A stretch of 64,000 nt of DNA from assembly GCA_002189035.1 (NCBI GenBank), contig NEEC01000004.1, positions 5,394,001 through 5,458,000 on the forward strand, given 5' to 3'. Below the pieces are notes generated by a model. That model saw only the letters and a program-made list of their open reading frames with translations, was not told the origin of the DNA and ran no database searches. The DNA comes from Utricularia gibba (lineage: Eukaryota; Streptophyta; Magnoliopsida; Lamiales; Lentibulariaceae). Positions within the stretch are counted from its first letter, which is position 1, and each line of letters begins with the position of its first letter. This document shows, piece by piece, positions 23,984 to 35,803 of the stretch. A program made the position numbers and the translations under genes.

Positions 23984-25070
23984 GAACAACCGACACCAGA
24001 TAATCTACTTTAACCTTCTTATTACCATTCATTTTTTACCATGTACTCCACAGTAAAATCCAAGGTGAGGTTATAAGGCGTTTAAAGTAGAACAATGTGG
24101 ACACGCACTGATTTGGATGAAGCCCTTTAGATTATTTTTGAGTTGAATGCAGGAGCTGCATTGATTATTCTCATTTACATATCCCACATGAAGCTTCTTT
24201 GCTTACAGCAATGGCTGCCCCCTCCCCCACTTTATTTATTCTCTGCAGCAGAAAAAAAAAATGTTCTTAATTTCCCTCTCAAAAAGCCTTGAATGACGCG
24301 ACGAGATTGAAGAGATGAGCAGCTGCAGCTGCCCCTTTTAAGTCCTTTCATTCTTTTCGCTTGCCCCTTCTCAAACACGCGCACGCACAACCCTTTTCAC
24401 GTGCGTGCGCCAACCTCGGAGATGGGAAACAAATCAAACACTGTGAGGCAATCGAGAATGATATACTGAAAATTGAAATATATTAGAGAATATAATTTTT
24501 ATTTTTAATTTAAATAAACAACAGAGAATTGAAGGGTTATCATATCAAATGAATTGGGGAATGCAACATGGGAAACACAATTATGTTATGAATTTTGTTG
24601 GTAACTCAAATCAAAGTTACCAAATATACATTGAAATTAAGGATGAGATGAATGTAAATGATTATGCGTAAAACCCTTCAAGTGTAATGTATCATGTGAG
24701 CAACAATGTTTTAAAATTGGGTCGAATTCATCTATGATTTACTTATGCTTTTGAGTTAATAATGAGTTAAGTTGAGTTTAATATATTAGAAACAGGATAA
24801 AAACGAAATAATATAAGATTAAGTGATAAAACAGATTTATTGTATTTTTAATGTTTAAAAAATAGTTTATTGAATCTAAAAAAGTAATTTTTCAGTTTGG
24901 GCCGTAGTTAACTAAAATCTGGAACGTAGGTATGTTTTTAACGTGTTCCTCCCAGTTTGGACTCTATTTATAGGTTCGTTTACATTGGGCCCACATATCC
25001 GATAAGCAACAACTCAAATCGCGCCGTAAAGGCCCAATAGCACACGGTTTGTGGGCGGCCCTGTTGAATT
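23984..25070. other. intergenic region between SRS and AAA-ATPase genes
   Basis: SRS 3' region to about 24300, then AT-rich sequence. Both genes end toward this spacer. No gene supported. Confidence 0.5.
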
Positions 25071-26495
25071 TCATCCATCTTCAACAGAAGAATCTGCGGC
25101 CTTCTCCGCTTTGGCTTGATCCTCCTCCTCCACCTGATTCCTCCTCCGCATAATAAATTCAACCAGATCTTGAAGCGCCGCATCGGGATCATCGCTCTTG
25201 AGAAGCTGCTCTGCTGCTTCAGCTGGAGTCACATCGACACTGCGCACCAACCCAGCGATCTCTTTAAAACGAGGATGATCCCTGATCCCAAGATAGTTCA
25301 TAGCCAACACTTGGAATCCGCCGGCCCTGCAATACGACATGTTTATGTGCACGTCCATGCGCCCCGGTCGGAGCAATGCTGGGTCCAGCTTCTCGATGTG
25401 GTTTGTGGTGAAGATTATGATCCTTTCGGCGCCACAGGTGGACCATAAGCCATCCACCAAGTTGAGCAAACCAGATAGTGTAACTTTGCTTTCTTCAGAA
25501 TCGGTGCCCTTAGCTTCGCGGGTGGGACTTGAGTTTGCTCGATTGGCTAACTTCTTCTGCAGATCGATTGTGCAATCGATGTCTTCCACTACTAAAATAG
25601 ACTTGTTATCTGTGTCCATTAGCAGCCTTCTCAGATCAGAGTTGTTCTTCACTTGAGACAACTCCAGATCATAAACATCGAAGTTTAAGTAGTTAGCCAT
25701 CGCAGCGATTAAGCTGGATTTTCCAGTGCCCGGAGGGCCGTACAGTAGATATCCTCTTTTCCAAGCTTTTCCCACTTTCTTGTAATACTCTTTTCTTCTC
25801 ACGAAACGGTCAAGATCCTTCAAGATCCTATCTTTTTCGTCAGGCTCCATCGCCAGAGTATCGAATGTAGCAGGGTGATCAAATGCCACCCCTTGCCAGT
25901 AACAATCATCAGGGGTAAAAATCTGAAGTTTTTTATTCTGAATTTTGATGTTCTCGGCCGAATTCAAGATGTGGGGTAGGTAAGAATCGAACACTAGTTT
26001 TCTGTTCTTCTTCTTGAAAGTGAGCTCGAAGGATTTTACCTCAGATTTCGTGGCCGATCGGTGAAAGTAGTATCCGGGATCATGTTCAACTTGGGTGGAA
26101 ACAAAGACCCACTTAAATGTTTCCCCTTGGAATAAATCCACTACTTCTCCGCCGGGCTCCATGGCGGTGTTGAAGTCCTTGCCATTCTCCCATCGGCTGA
26201 TTTTCACGCGGCGAGCGCTGGGGCCAATTTTGGGGCCGAGATAGGTCGCCGCCGCCTCGTAGACTTCGTTTGTAACTAAGCCCTCGTGCTCCTTAATCAC
26301 GAGGGTCAAATCTTTGGAATATCGGCTGAAGAAGCCGCGAGTGGTGGAAATAACGTAGTTTCGGAACTCTGAGGGGAGAAATTCATTGGCTACGCTGCGG
26401 ATAACAACGGCGGTGGCCGCGAATGTGCCAGCGGCGGAGATGATAGTCTTTACGGTGGCGAAGCTGGAGGATGGGTTATCCGAAATGCGAGACAT
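25071..26495 (-). CDS. BCS1-like AAA-ATPase (AATP1/ASD family)
   Basis: Intronless, 474 residues from the ATG at 26495 (upstream frame has no ATG). Order: short N-terminal hydrophobic helix (about residues 14-32), AAA-associated N-terminal domain with the WENGKDF and YLPHIL regions, then the AAA module with Walker A GPPGTGKSS, Walker B ILVVEDIDC, and sensor/arginine-finger region FTTNHIEKLDPALLRPGRMD. An acidic/basic tail ends AADSSVEDG. Plant members are anchored to mitochondrial or ER membranes and respond to stress, senescence and pathogen signals; which membrane applies here cannot be read from sequence. It is head to head with the SABATH gene, with 645 bp between start codons. Confidence 0.9.
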   Translation of the reverse strand: MSRISDNPSSSFATVKTIISAAGTFAATAVVIRSVANEFLPSEFRNYVISTTRGFFSRYSKDLTLVIKEHEGLVTNEVYEAAATYLGPKIGPSARRVKISRWENGKDFNTAMEPGGEVVDLFQGETFKWVFVSTQVEHDPGYYFHRSATKSEVKSFELTFKKKNRKLVFDSYLPHILNSAENIKIQNKKLQIFTPDDCYWQGVAFDHPATFDTLAMEPDEKDRILKDLDRFVRRKEYYKKVGKAWKRGYLLYGPPGTGKSSLIAAMANYLNFDVYDLELSQVKNNSDLRRLLMDTDNKSILVVEDIDCTIDLQKKLANRANSSPTREAKGTDSEESKVTLSGLLNLVDGLWSTCGAERIIIFTTNHIEKLDPALLRPGRMDVHINMSYCRAGGFQVLAMNYLGIRDHPRFKEIAGLVRSVDVTPAEAAEQLLKSDDPDAALQDLVEFIMRRRNQVEEEDQAKAEKAADSSVEDG

Positions 26496-27140
26496 ACCCC
26501 AACCTTGTATCAAAACACAGATGCCCCAGGGGTATAAATAGAAATACAAATACAAATACGCAAACTTGGAGCCCAAGGTTCCTCCTACTGGAGGAGCAAG
26601 AGGACCATCAGAAACGCGGCTTGGACCTTTCAGTCAGCGAAGGCAACGAAGAAGATTCAACCCCGTGTTTTAGAAATTTCAAGATGTGCCCCTCCTGCTT
26701 TTCGAAATCACAAATGCGCCCCTTCTAGAATTACGGAAAATTGAAAAATCAACCCAAGATGGAGAGGGGGCTTCCACGAGGCAAGGAAAACATAAACAAA
26801 ATTTAATATTTAAAAATGGATTCTTCAATTTAATTATGATTTTTATTTAAATTATTTTTATAATAAAATAAATTGGTATGTTTACTTTTATTTATTATAA
26901 CATATAAATTTAAAAATGTTTTTCCGGAGTAATTCTTGATTCTTCCATATTCAAAAGGATCATCGCCATTCATTCTTCTCGGATCCATCGCTCTGCTCCG
27001 AGCCGGCCACGTGCCACACATCATCCCAAGTCAAATGTGGGATACAGCTATCCGTTTTCAGCAGGCCTTTTCGTCGAACACCTTCTGTGCTCAATCATTT
27101 GCTGCTTGCTGTTTCCTTTTCTTCACCCGAAGCCACTTCC
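26496..27140. promoter_or_regulatory. shared upstream region of AAA-ATPase and SABATH genes
   Basis: The 645 bp between two divergent ATGs must hold both promoters. A TATAAATA-like motif is at about 26532-26540 on the plus strand, close to the AAA-ATPase start; no other clear core element is visible. Confidence 0.4.
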
Positions 27141-28452
27141 ATGGATTTGCCGGATGTATTCCACATGAATGGAGGCCGAGGAACCACCAGTTACTCCCAG
27201 AACTCTTCCCTTCAGGTCGCACCTGGACCCAAGTTAGAGTTTCTTTTTTAGTTATGCTTCTTTGCTTGGGTTGAGCTGATCAAGCTACCCACTCTTCAGA
27301 GGAAGACTGTGGACAGAGTGATTCACGTAGCATCAGAGGCTTTAACTCGGATATATTTGTCAATGGGGCCAAAGAGGAGCTTAACGATGGCGGATCTGGG
27401 GTGCTCCTCAGGCCCCAACACGTTATCGGGGATCAAGAGGCTGTTAGAAACCATCCAGAAAGCAAGCGCGAGTGTCATGCAACCAGCCCCGGAATGCATA
27501 GTCTACTTGAACGATCTATTTACTAATGATTTCAATACCCTGTTTCGAGATCTGCCTGAGTTTTTCCAGGAGCTACGAGGAAACGATCTCCGGGTCTACG
27601 TCGGAGCTTATCCCGGTACCTTCTACGGCCGGCTTTTCCCGGATAAATGCCTCAGCTTCGTTTACTCCTTCAACAGCCTGCACTGGCTGTCAAAGGTGAT
27701 CTTCCCGAACCATGCTTGAATTTGATCCACTTGATTGGTTCATCGAAGAAAAAGAAAACTAATTTTTTTCATTAAGGATGCAGATTCCTCCTGGAATTTA
27801 TGATGAAAATGGCTTTTCCCTAAACAAAAACAGCATATACATATCCGAGAGAAGCTCCCCGCTGGTATCCCAAGCTTATTACAGACAGTTCAAGGAGGAT
27901 TTCTCGCTGTTCTTGCGATCACGGTCTGAAGAAGTGATTCCAGGCGGGAAAATGGTGCTCATGTTCCTCGGTAGAACTGGCCCTCGGCACTCCAGCAACG
28001 AGAGTACATTCTTCTGGGAGATTCTCTACCAGGCGTTTTCCGTCCTTGTTTCCCAGGTATGCTTCCTTGTAACTGAAATTAAAAACAAAAGCCCAGATAA
28101 TCGAGGTGTTTGGTACTAGGGTGAGATTCCTGCGGATAAACTAGAATCCTATGACGTCCATTTCTACGCACCATCTCTGGAGGAGGTGGAGGAGGAAGTG
28201 AGAAAAGAGGGGTCCTTCGAAATGGAGCTGATGGAGGTGTTTGAGGTGGAGAAGGACGCCGGAAACTGCCCTAGCTACGGCGCCGCCGTTGCCGGAGCTG
28301 TGAGGTCCATTCAAGAATCAATGATCTCACATCATTTTGGCGATGCAATATTGGATAAAGTGTTCGAAAATTTCGGGAGATTAGTTGACGAAGAACTATC
28401 CACGCGACATGTCCAAACCCCCACGGCGGTCATCGTTCTCACCAGACTTTGA
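27141..28452 (+). CDS. SABATH family carboxyl methyltransferase
   Basis: Four exons, 27141-27215, 27300-27695, 27784-28056 and 28120-28452, join in frame to give 358 residues. Exon 1 has the family start VFHMNGGRGTTSYSQNSSLQ. The SAM-binding motif MADLGCSSGPNT follows, then LNDLFTNDFNTLF, the YPGTFYGRLFP loop and SFNSLHWLSK, whose Trp stacks on the carboxylate substrate in this family. SABATH enzymes transfer methyl from SAM to carboxyl groups of salicylate, benzoate, jasmonate, IAA or similar acids, making volatile or inactive esters. The SFNSLHW variant of the usual SSYSLHW pocket means the substrate cannot be named. Cytosolic; no targeting signal. Intact. Confidence 0.88.
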
Positions 28453-29407
28453 CAGGAACAAGAAAACGGGAGGAGGAAGAAGTGACGCCATTGTCATCGG
28501 ATGTCTTTTAATTTTTTTATCTTTTTTGAAAAATACTTTTTAAGAAAAAAAAAAAATCACTTCAAAAGGCGTTGTAATCACGGTATATGAGCCTATAATT
28601 GTTTCAAACAATGGGCCAGAGCGCTTTTATAATGGGCTTTCTCTTGGGCTTGGCCTCAATCACAAACAACCCATTTTGATGATTCTCGTCCCAGGGGGGG
28701 CGGAGTTTTCGTTTGATTTTAGAAAATCTTTATAATATTTTGAGGCAATTATTTAAATCATGAATTTTGAATCCAGTAATTTCCTTTGGGATAATTATAA
28801 TCTGGTTTAAAAATATAATCTGGGAGCGAATTTGTAATTTTGCACTCTTACTAAACCACATTGAAATGTAAATTTGGCGTCCGTTGGTACACTGCAAGCT
28901 TTTTTCACACGTACGGTGTTACTCTCACTCTTCACGCCACACTCGGTCTCTCAAACTTCGGCACAGAGCTTCCGGCGATCGCCATCGGTATGTCGTTTTT
29001 CTCAGTGCTTCTTATTCATACAGTAGTGCATTTCTCCTGTGACGAATGCCTACTAGTTTTTCAATTGGAAGTTACTGATTTAAGGTTTGAGTTTGTTGCA
29101 TTTGTTTGATGTTTTTGTGCGGTTACCTTTGTATTCACGATTCGTTTAGGGCTTTAGTTTTACCGTATGATCATTGCTCGATATGATTCTATTGAATAGT
29201 CTGTGTTTGTATTTGCTTTGTTTCTGACTTGTGCGTCTGGGCATTTTTTTTCTTGTAAAGTGTGCGGAGTATTGCTGGCTTCGAGTTAGTGTTTTAATCA
29301 TTGCAACTTCGGTGATTTTTTTTCGGCACTTGTTTAATCTGGTGACTCGCTTTTGCTCCACCCCCGTGTGTTTTCTTACTGTGATAAATTGGCATATTTG
29401 AGAAGGT
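28453..29407. other. intergenic region and probable SGS3 leader
   Basis: Left half is non-coding. From about 28880 a CT-rich leader ends near CGCCATCG, followed by GTATGT and a T-rich stretch up to 29405, consistent with a 5' UTR intron just before the SGS3 ATG. Confidence 0.4.
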
Positions 29408-31572
29408 ATGAGTTCGAAAAGAGGTGATGGGAGTTCTTACAACAGTGGAAGAGGCACATCAGGTATCACCAACCCCACCAGCAATCACCTGCAACAAGAT
29501 TTCTCGGCTATGGATTTGCAGTCTTCTGATGGATGGGAGGTGTCTGGAAGGAAGAATAAGAACAAGAATGTGAGTGGTTCACAGCAATGGATTTCCCAGG
29601 GTTCTAACCCTAAAGCATGGGGTCATTCTGATACGGTCCAGAAATTAGGAATGCATAATCCTGGAGGCTCGGGAGAGGAGGTTGCACTCAAGCATCTCCT
29701 GTTGTGCAGTATGCTGATCCTAGTAAAGCTGCTGGAAGAGGGCGTCCTGCCACTGTTGGGCCAGTTCCCGTAATCTCTGCTCCTCTCAGCAAGGGATGGA
29801 ACTGGGCTGCTAAAACAGCTGCTTCTAAAGGAAATAACCATCCAGTGCAGAATGCTGATGATGGGGCACCGAAGTTCGATGACCCTGATGATGGAGAAGA
29901 ATCGGATGCTCTGACTGATACAGATGATGATCTTCTCAGTGACGAATTTGACTCCGATGGGAGCCCTAAAAGCCATGAAGCTAGGAAGCAGAACCGGTGG
30001 TTTAGGGATTTCTTCAAGTGCCTTGATGATTTTACAGTTGATCAAATCAATGACTCTGAGAGGAAATGGCATTGCCCTGCTTGTAAAGGTGGACCCGGAG
30101 CTATAGACTGGTATCGTGGGCTGATGCCACTTATTACCCATGCAAAGACAAAGAGATCGAAAAGAGCAAAGCTCCACCGGGAATTTGCAGGTCTTCTTGA
30201 AGAAGAGCTTAAATTAAGGGGACATCAGCAGTTCCAGCCGGTGAGATGTTTGGAAAGTGGAAAGGCCTAGAGGAAAGAGCTGACAGAGAGATAGTTTGGC
30301 CACCAATGGTGATAGTGATGAATACCCGACTTGAGAAGGACGAAAATGATATGGTTAACAATCACTTGATCATTTTCTGCAGTTAATCTTATTTTAGTCT
30401 TTTGACTTTTCTTTTTCTGAAAATTCTTGTAGTGGATAGGCATGGGAAATACGGAGCTACTGGACTACTTCAGTTCATATGCAGCATCTCGGGCCAAGCA
30501 CTCTTATGGACCTATGGGCCATCGTGGAATGAGCGTGTTGATTTTTGAAGCTTCAGCGGTCGGGTATGCTGAAGCTGAAAGGCTAAGCAAACATTTCGAA
30601 GATACAGGTCGAGATAGGCATGCTTGGGAAAGAATCAAGAGGCCCACGTACTCTAGTGGCCAACGCCAGCTCTATGGATACATGGCTGAGCAAAGAGATT
30701 TGGAAATATTCAACAGGCACTCAGCAGGTGTGGTGTGTTTTTGTGAATTTTTTTTGACGATTGCTGATGGTAGCATTAGTTTTCTCAAGGTCTGAAACGC
30801 TGTAGGTAAATCTAAATTGAAGTATGATATGAGGTCATATCAAGAAATGGTTGTTAACCAAATGAAGCAGATGAGTGAAGATAATCAAAAACTTATCTGG
30901 TACAAATCCAAGGCGAAGAAGGAACAAATGAGCAAACTGGCAGCAGAAAGTACAATGGGAGCAATGAGTGAGAAGCTACGGCAGGCAGCTGAGGAGAACC
31001 GTATCGTGAAACTGAGATCACAGAAACACCATGAGCAGAACAAACAAGAGGTATGCTACAAATTTTATTAGGGAATTTATCAACCCCACTTCATTGCAAA
31101 CTGCATTCTTTGTCATTTGGATGCAGATGGATTTCCAAGAGGAGTTCTTCACGGAGCAAATCCAGAAGCTGTACGAATCCAGGAACGCAAAAGAGGGAGT
31201 ACTGGAAAAAAGCCTACAAATTGAACGTGACAAAGTTTTCCTCTCCGAATCAACCGCATCTTCCGCTGAGGAGCGTCAAGTCAAGTAACAATTCTCACTC
31301 CCCCCCGATTGCTTCCTCGAGATCCCCGTCACGACCTTTGTTTCCTCTCATCCAGGGAACGAGAAATCGCCAAGTTCATTCAAATGCAGAACGACAGGGT
31401 GGATGAGTACCGTAGGAAGAAGGAAAAACTCATCAAGGCTCAAGAAGAGCGTAAGCTCGAGATGCAGCGGCGCCATCACGAAGAAATGATGTCTCTTGAG
31501 AAGCAGTTGGACGAGGAGTTCACGAAGCTGATCGAGGAATACAGCCCTCCCCAAGACCAGACCACTACTTGA
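29408..31572 (+). CDS. SGS3: SGS3, dsRNA-binding RNA-silencing factor, two frame breaks
   Basis: Exons about 29408-30354, 30434-30727, 30806-31050, 31127-31286 and from about 31357 to 31572. N-terminus is Gly/Asn-rich, then [12 protein letters not shown], an acidic stretch, the zf-XS finger ([18 protein letters not shown]), the XS domain ([13 protein letters not shown] ... [19 protein letters not shown]), and a long C-terminal coiled coil ending in a basic Glu/Lys-rich helix. SGS3 protects cleaved RNA in siRNA bodies and feeds it to RDR6 for tasiRNA and antiviral siRNA production. The frame breaks at about 29672-29680 (one A short) and 30218-30221 (one G short); with both corrected the family sequence is continuous, so sequence error is likely. 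As written, the first frame stops at 29773. Confidence 0.88.
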
Positions 31573-32914
31573 ACCAGTCACTGGAAGAAGCTTCCACATG
31601 GATCAACTTTTTGAACAGCAGCTTCTCATCGGTTGCTTGTTTTTGCTACACCCCCCATTGGCTCCAACTGTCTCATCTTTCCATTTTGGCTAGTGTGATG
31701 TTAGAAGGCTGTTGCATTGTCCTCAACAGCCGACCGGTCCGGTTCAATTCTGTCGAAAGAGGACACCTTTTTTGTAATGAAAAGTAGGGGACACGTGGCA
31801 GGTTTTGGGGTGGATAACACGGTGGCACTGGTTCAACGAAGTGGTCCAAGCATCTTCTTCTCCGATCCCTATCCCGATTCATTCTCACCCACAAAAGCTG
31901 TATACCAAGATTGGGCAGGTTACCGGACAATTATGCCCCTTTCACCGGATGATCCGGTTGCAGCCACAGAAAGGTAGAGGTTTTATCACACAGTTCCGGT
32001 TTCTTCTCCGTTGGGTGCCGAATCCGGAGGTCTTATTTTCTGCACTTTTTCTTTTTATCCGTTTTGTTTTGTCTTTTTTATTTCTTTCTTCCAAATTGAA
32101 AATTCCTGTCCACAAATCATTTTTTTCCGTTTTATTCAATCCACCTTTTCATCATTTTGCCATTCGGCTTCAGTACATACAAGTTTCGTTGCGTGACGTA
32201 TGTTCAATAAAGGTTGCTGTTTTTTAACATCTGGGTATTCCTGATCCGGAGTTGGATCAAAATTTCGGGTACTTTTTTTATCTCCTTGGGTTTTAGGTGG
32301 GTGTTTTTTGTACGAATTTGGATTTGTAGCTGAGGATTTCGCTTTTGTTTTCGTTGGTGATCGCGATCTGTTTGTCTCTTGTTTTGCTGATTGTTCTTGA
32401 TTCGTTCGGATGAGATCCGGGTCTTCTGTTATCTGGTTTTTGCTTGGGGAGAAATGGGGCATGATCTGAATTTTAATAGATCCATTGAATTCTAAGTTTA
32501 GCCATAAAAGCTACGTGAATGAACGAATCTTGGTAGATTTGCTATACTCGATTGATGAGCCGTTTTTCGATCATTCAGTTTTTCGCCATGGGGTTTCTAT
32601 GGGGTTTTCTTTTTTGTTTTCTATTCATTGGGTTGCCATCGTTTTTCAAAATCATGGGACTTGGAAAATCTGGTGTTTGGATTTGGAGGGTAATTGGTTA
32701 TGGTCAATGTCCGCATTTATTTTGGTAGGAGTGGAAGTTTAATGTCATTCCTGGTTATGATTGCGTGATGATGATTTCAGTAGGTATCTTGACCTATGAT
32801 TTTGGTGTTATTTATTTATTTATTTTTGTAACATTGGGCTAGAGATTGATGGAGTTTTTTTTTTTAAAAAAAAAAATGTAGCTTTGAAAGTGGCTACACT
32901 GTGCTGGAACTCTG
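31573..32914. other. intergenic region and probable TRP-gene leader
   Basis: SGS3 3' region, then T-rich sequence from about 32030 to 32890 that resembles leader and 5' UTR intron DNA of the next gene. No protein recognised. Confidence 0.4.
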
Positions 32915-35479
32915 ATGGTGTGTAAGAAAAGGCTGGAATTTGGGTTCATAGGCTATGGAACTCCAATGGTTCCCAGGGCTCCGAGATCGATGAGGGTAAT
33001 TTCGTGTTTTCAGTGCATGCTGGTGTTATTCTCTCATTTTAAAAATGACCACATCTATCCACAGAGAAAAAAATCAGGGGAAGACGAAAAGCTTCGTGCT
33101 TTTGAACTCCTTGCATCTGTTGCTGGAAAATTGCTGGAAGAGAGTGAAGGCTCTGCATCCAGCAATGCTGCTGAAATAAAACTTAATCTCGTGGGGGCAA
33201 TGAGAAGGAGATACCTAATATTGGTAAGGCTAGTTTCAAGTGTGAGAACGTTGATCGTGGAAGTTGTGATGAGAGTGTGTTTTTTCCTGAAACTTCCATT
33301 CAGGATCACTCTTATTCGCCTATAGTATCTGGCACCTCTGAGAAACTTGACAGTGACATGAAATTAGGAGTAAGGGAGGGGAAGAGCTCAAAAAACATTG
33401 ATATTAGTAACACAATTGGCCCTTTATATATCGACGAGCAGTTGCATCTTAAAGAAGAGTATGGATCTGAAGTGCGTTTGGCAGATGTAAAGGGTGAGAT
33501 AGAGGATCTGTCTGTAGCCAATGGACTGGCATTAAAGGATCACGTTGAGGGTTTTGTTACTAGCTCACTTAACTCTGAAAGTAGTGTACAGCTCCCATTG
33601 TACCGGGAACTCTTTCCTTGTGGTTTGCTTCAGAAGCACAGGAATAATGTAAAGCTAGGGATTAGGGATGATGACGAAAATTTTCCAGGGTTTAACAAAC
33701 GTTTCATTCAGAGGACTTTTAGGCCACAACCACGCACCGGACATCGTAGAGTAAGAAAGATGATGACATCTAGATACTGGAAAACAGCTCCAAAAATGAA
33801 GGATTGTGAAAGACTTTACACCACCACCAGTAAGTGGTTGTCAAGCTTCTATATATGCTTTTGATGTATTTTCGAATTTCTTTGTAGCCTGTTCAATTGT
33901 CCATCTTTATTGATATTAGTTATCTAGCTTCAGGTCAGGGAATGAACTCCTTCTACAAATGCAGAAGGAGCGTTTATTCACGAGAAAGATTTCAAAGAGC
34001 ACCTATTAAGAAGAGAGGGTTGTCTGATCACAGGTTTTCTGTTGCATTTGAATGCCAAGACAACAGCAGCAGTGTCTCGAAAATTCCTGGGAAAGGTATA
34101 GTGGAAATAATAACTGATAGTTTGTGATCTTTGGTGGAGATCACTGATTTTGTTCGGCCATTGTTCCGTGTAGTGGGTGATGGTTCTTCCACTTACATGA
34201 AAGTTCACTCAAAATCTAAGGAGCGTCATGGTACAACTTTCTTCCCACAGTCTGTTCCTAGTTTTGTGAGCTCTTGGAGGGTATTCTTATGCAGTTTCTT
34301 CTCGTTTCAGTGGCAGTTAGTATTAAGTCCTTTAAGGTGCCGGAACTCTATTTTGAAGTCCCTGAAAGTGCAACAGTGGGTTCCTTGAAGGTTGTCATTC
34401 AGAGAAAAATCAGTTTCAAGTTATGCAGATCCAAATAGCATTTAACTAAGCCATCTTTCTGCAGAGAACGGTATTGGAGGAAGTGACTGCAATTCTCGGT
34501 CGTGGCATACGCGTTGGAATAGTTTTTCAGGGAAAAAACATCAGAGATGACAACAGAACTCTGCTGCAGGTAGGAATTTCTCAGTATAGCGACCTTGACA
34601 ATCTGGGTTTTACGTTAGAGCCAAGCCTTGCTCACCTCCCTGCAAATCCTAAACCAGAACCTGATTCAGTGTACGTGATGCTACTTATTCAGAAATTCAA
34701 AAGTATGATCTTGACTTCTCCGATGAGCCATTTTAGGAATTGATAACTTTGTGAAATCAACAGGTCTCCTGCCACTCCAGTGATTGGTGATTCAGACCCT
34801 ATCAAACAGGACAGTGTGGCCAACAAGGAGCTTATGTCATCTTTCTCTAATCTAAGGCCCGCTGATGATAATGATATGTCAATCGATGGAACAGTTCCTC
34901 AGAGCATGGCATTGGTCCCTGTCGCTGATGCTCTTGCACCAGTTCTTATAAACCAGAAAGCGAAACCGAAACGCAGTGAGGTTGCACCGAGAAGGACTAG
35001 GAGGCCGTTCTCTGTTGCAGAGGTGGAAGCATTGGTTGAAGCAGTTGAACAACTGGGAACAGGGAGGTAAGACATGAAAGAACCTAAGCTGAAGTCCTCT
35101 AGGAAGCAAATCCATGATTTCATACGAATCTCAGGTGGCGTGACGTTAAAATGCGTGCTTTTGAGAATGCAGATCACAGAACTTATGTTGATCTGAAGGT
35201 ATGAACCATCATGCTACACCACGCATACCTTCAAACAAATAAGACAACCTTCTGTTTCTAAACTTTGGTCCGTTTGCGCAGGATAAGTGGAAAACATTGG
35301 TTCACACAGCCAGCATTTCCCCGCAGCAGAGAAGAGGGGAGCCTGTTCCGCATGAACTGTTAAATCGTGTTCTTTCTGCACACTCCTACTGGTCGCACCA
35401 TCAGTCCAAGCATGGGAAGCTGCAAGCCCTCGAGCCTCCGAGGATAGCGGATATACAAGAGGCTGCTGCAGGCGCATGA
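32915..35479 (+). CDS. telomere repeat-binding protein (TRP/TRF-like, Myb telobox), one frame break
   Basis: Exon 1 (32915-32995) gives MVCKKRLEFGFIGYGTPMVPRAPRS, exon 2 opens at 33065 with LRAFELLASVAGKLLEE. The frame must shift at the G run 33193-33197 to continue into the long exon ending near 33830 (RKMMTSRYWKTAPKMKD). Later exons encode SIKSFKVPELYFEVPESATVGSLK, a ubiquitin-like fold (AILGRGIRVGIVFQGKNIRD), and the C-terminal Myb telobox VEALVEAVEQLGTGRWRDVK ... TYVDLKDKWKTLVHTA, whose last exon starts at 35282. Plant TRP proteins bind TTTAGGG repeats as dimers through the Myb plus its extra fourth helix, and limit telomere length or act on telobox promoters. Nuclear. The gene is convergent with the RING ligase. 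Confidence 0.85.
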
Positions 35480-35803
35480 TGGATCTAGGAGTTCAGTTCT
35501 TCTCTTGTTCATTAGATATATATGATGAATACATACACTCCAGAAGTGCACATAGGCTGTGAATTATCGATTATCTGCTGATTCTTAGCATTAACTTCTT
35601 GTATAATTTTGTGGTTATGAAAGAATTTTTTTATCTGAAACCAAGTGTCTTTCCTAACATACTGCAATCTAGCACACATCAAAATCAGGTATATTCACAT
35701 GAAACACAGCATACAAGGTGCATCTGCACCATTGAAACACAGGACTCCTTCCCATTGGCTTAAGCTTGTAGATCTCAACATGGAGCCAATGCCACCATCA
35801 TCT

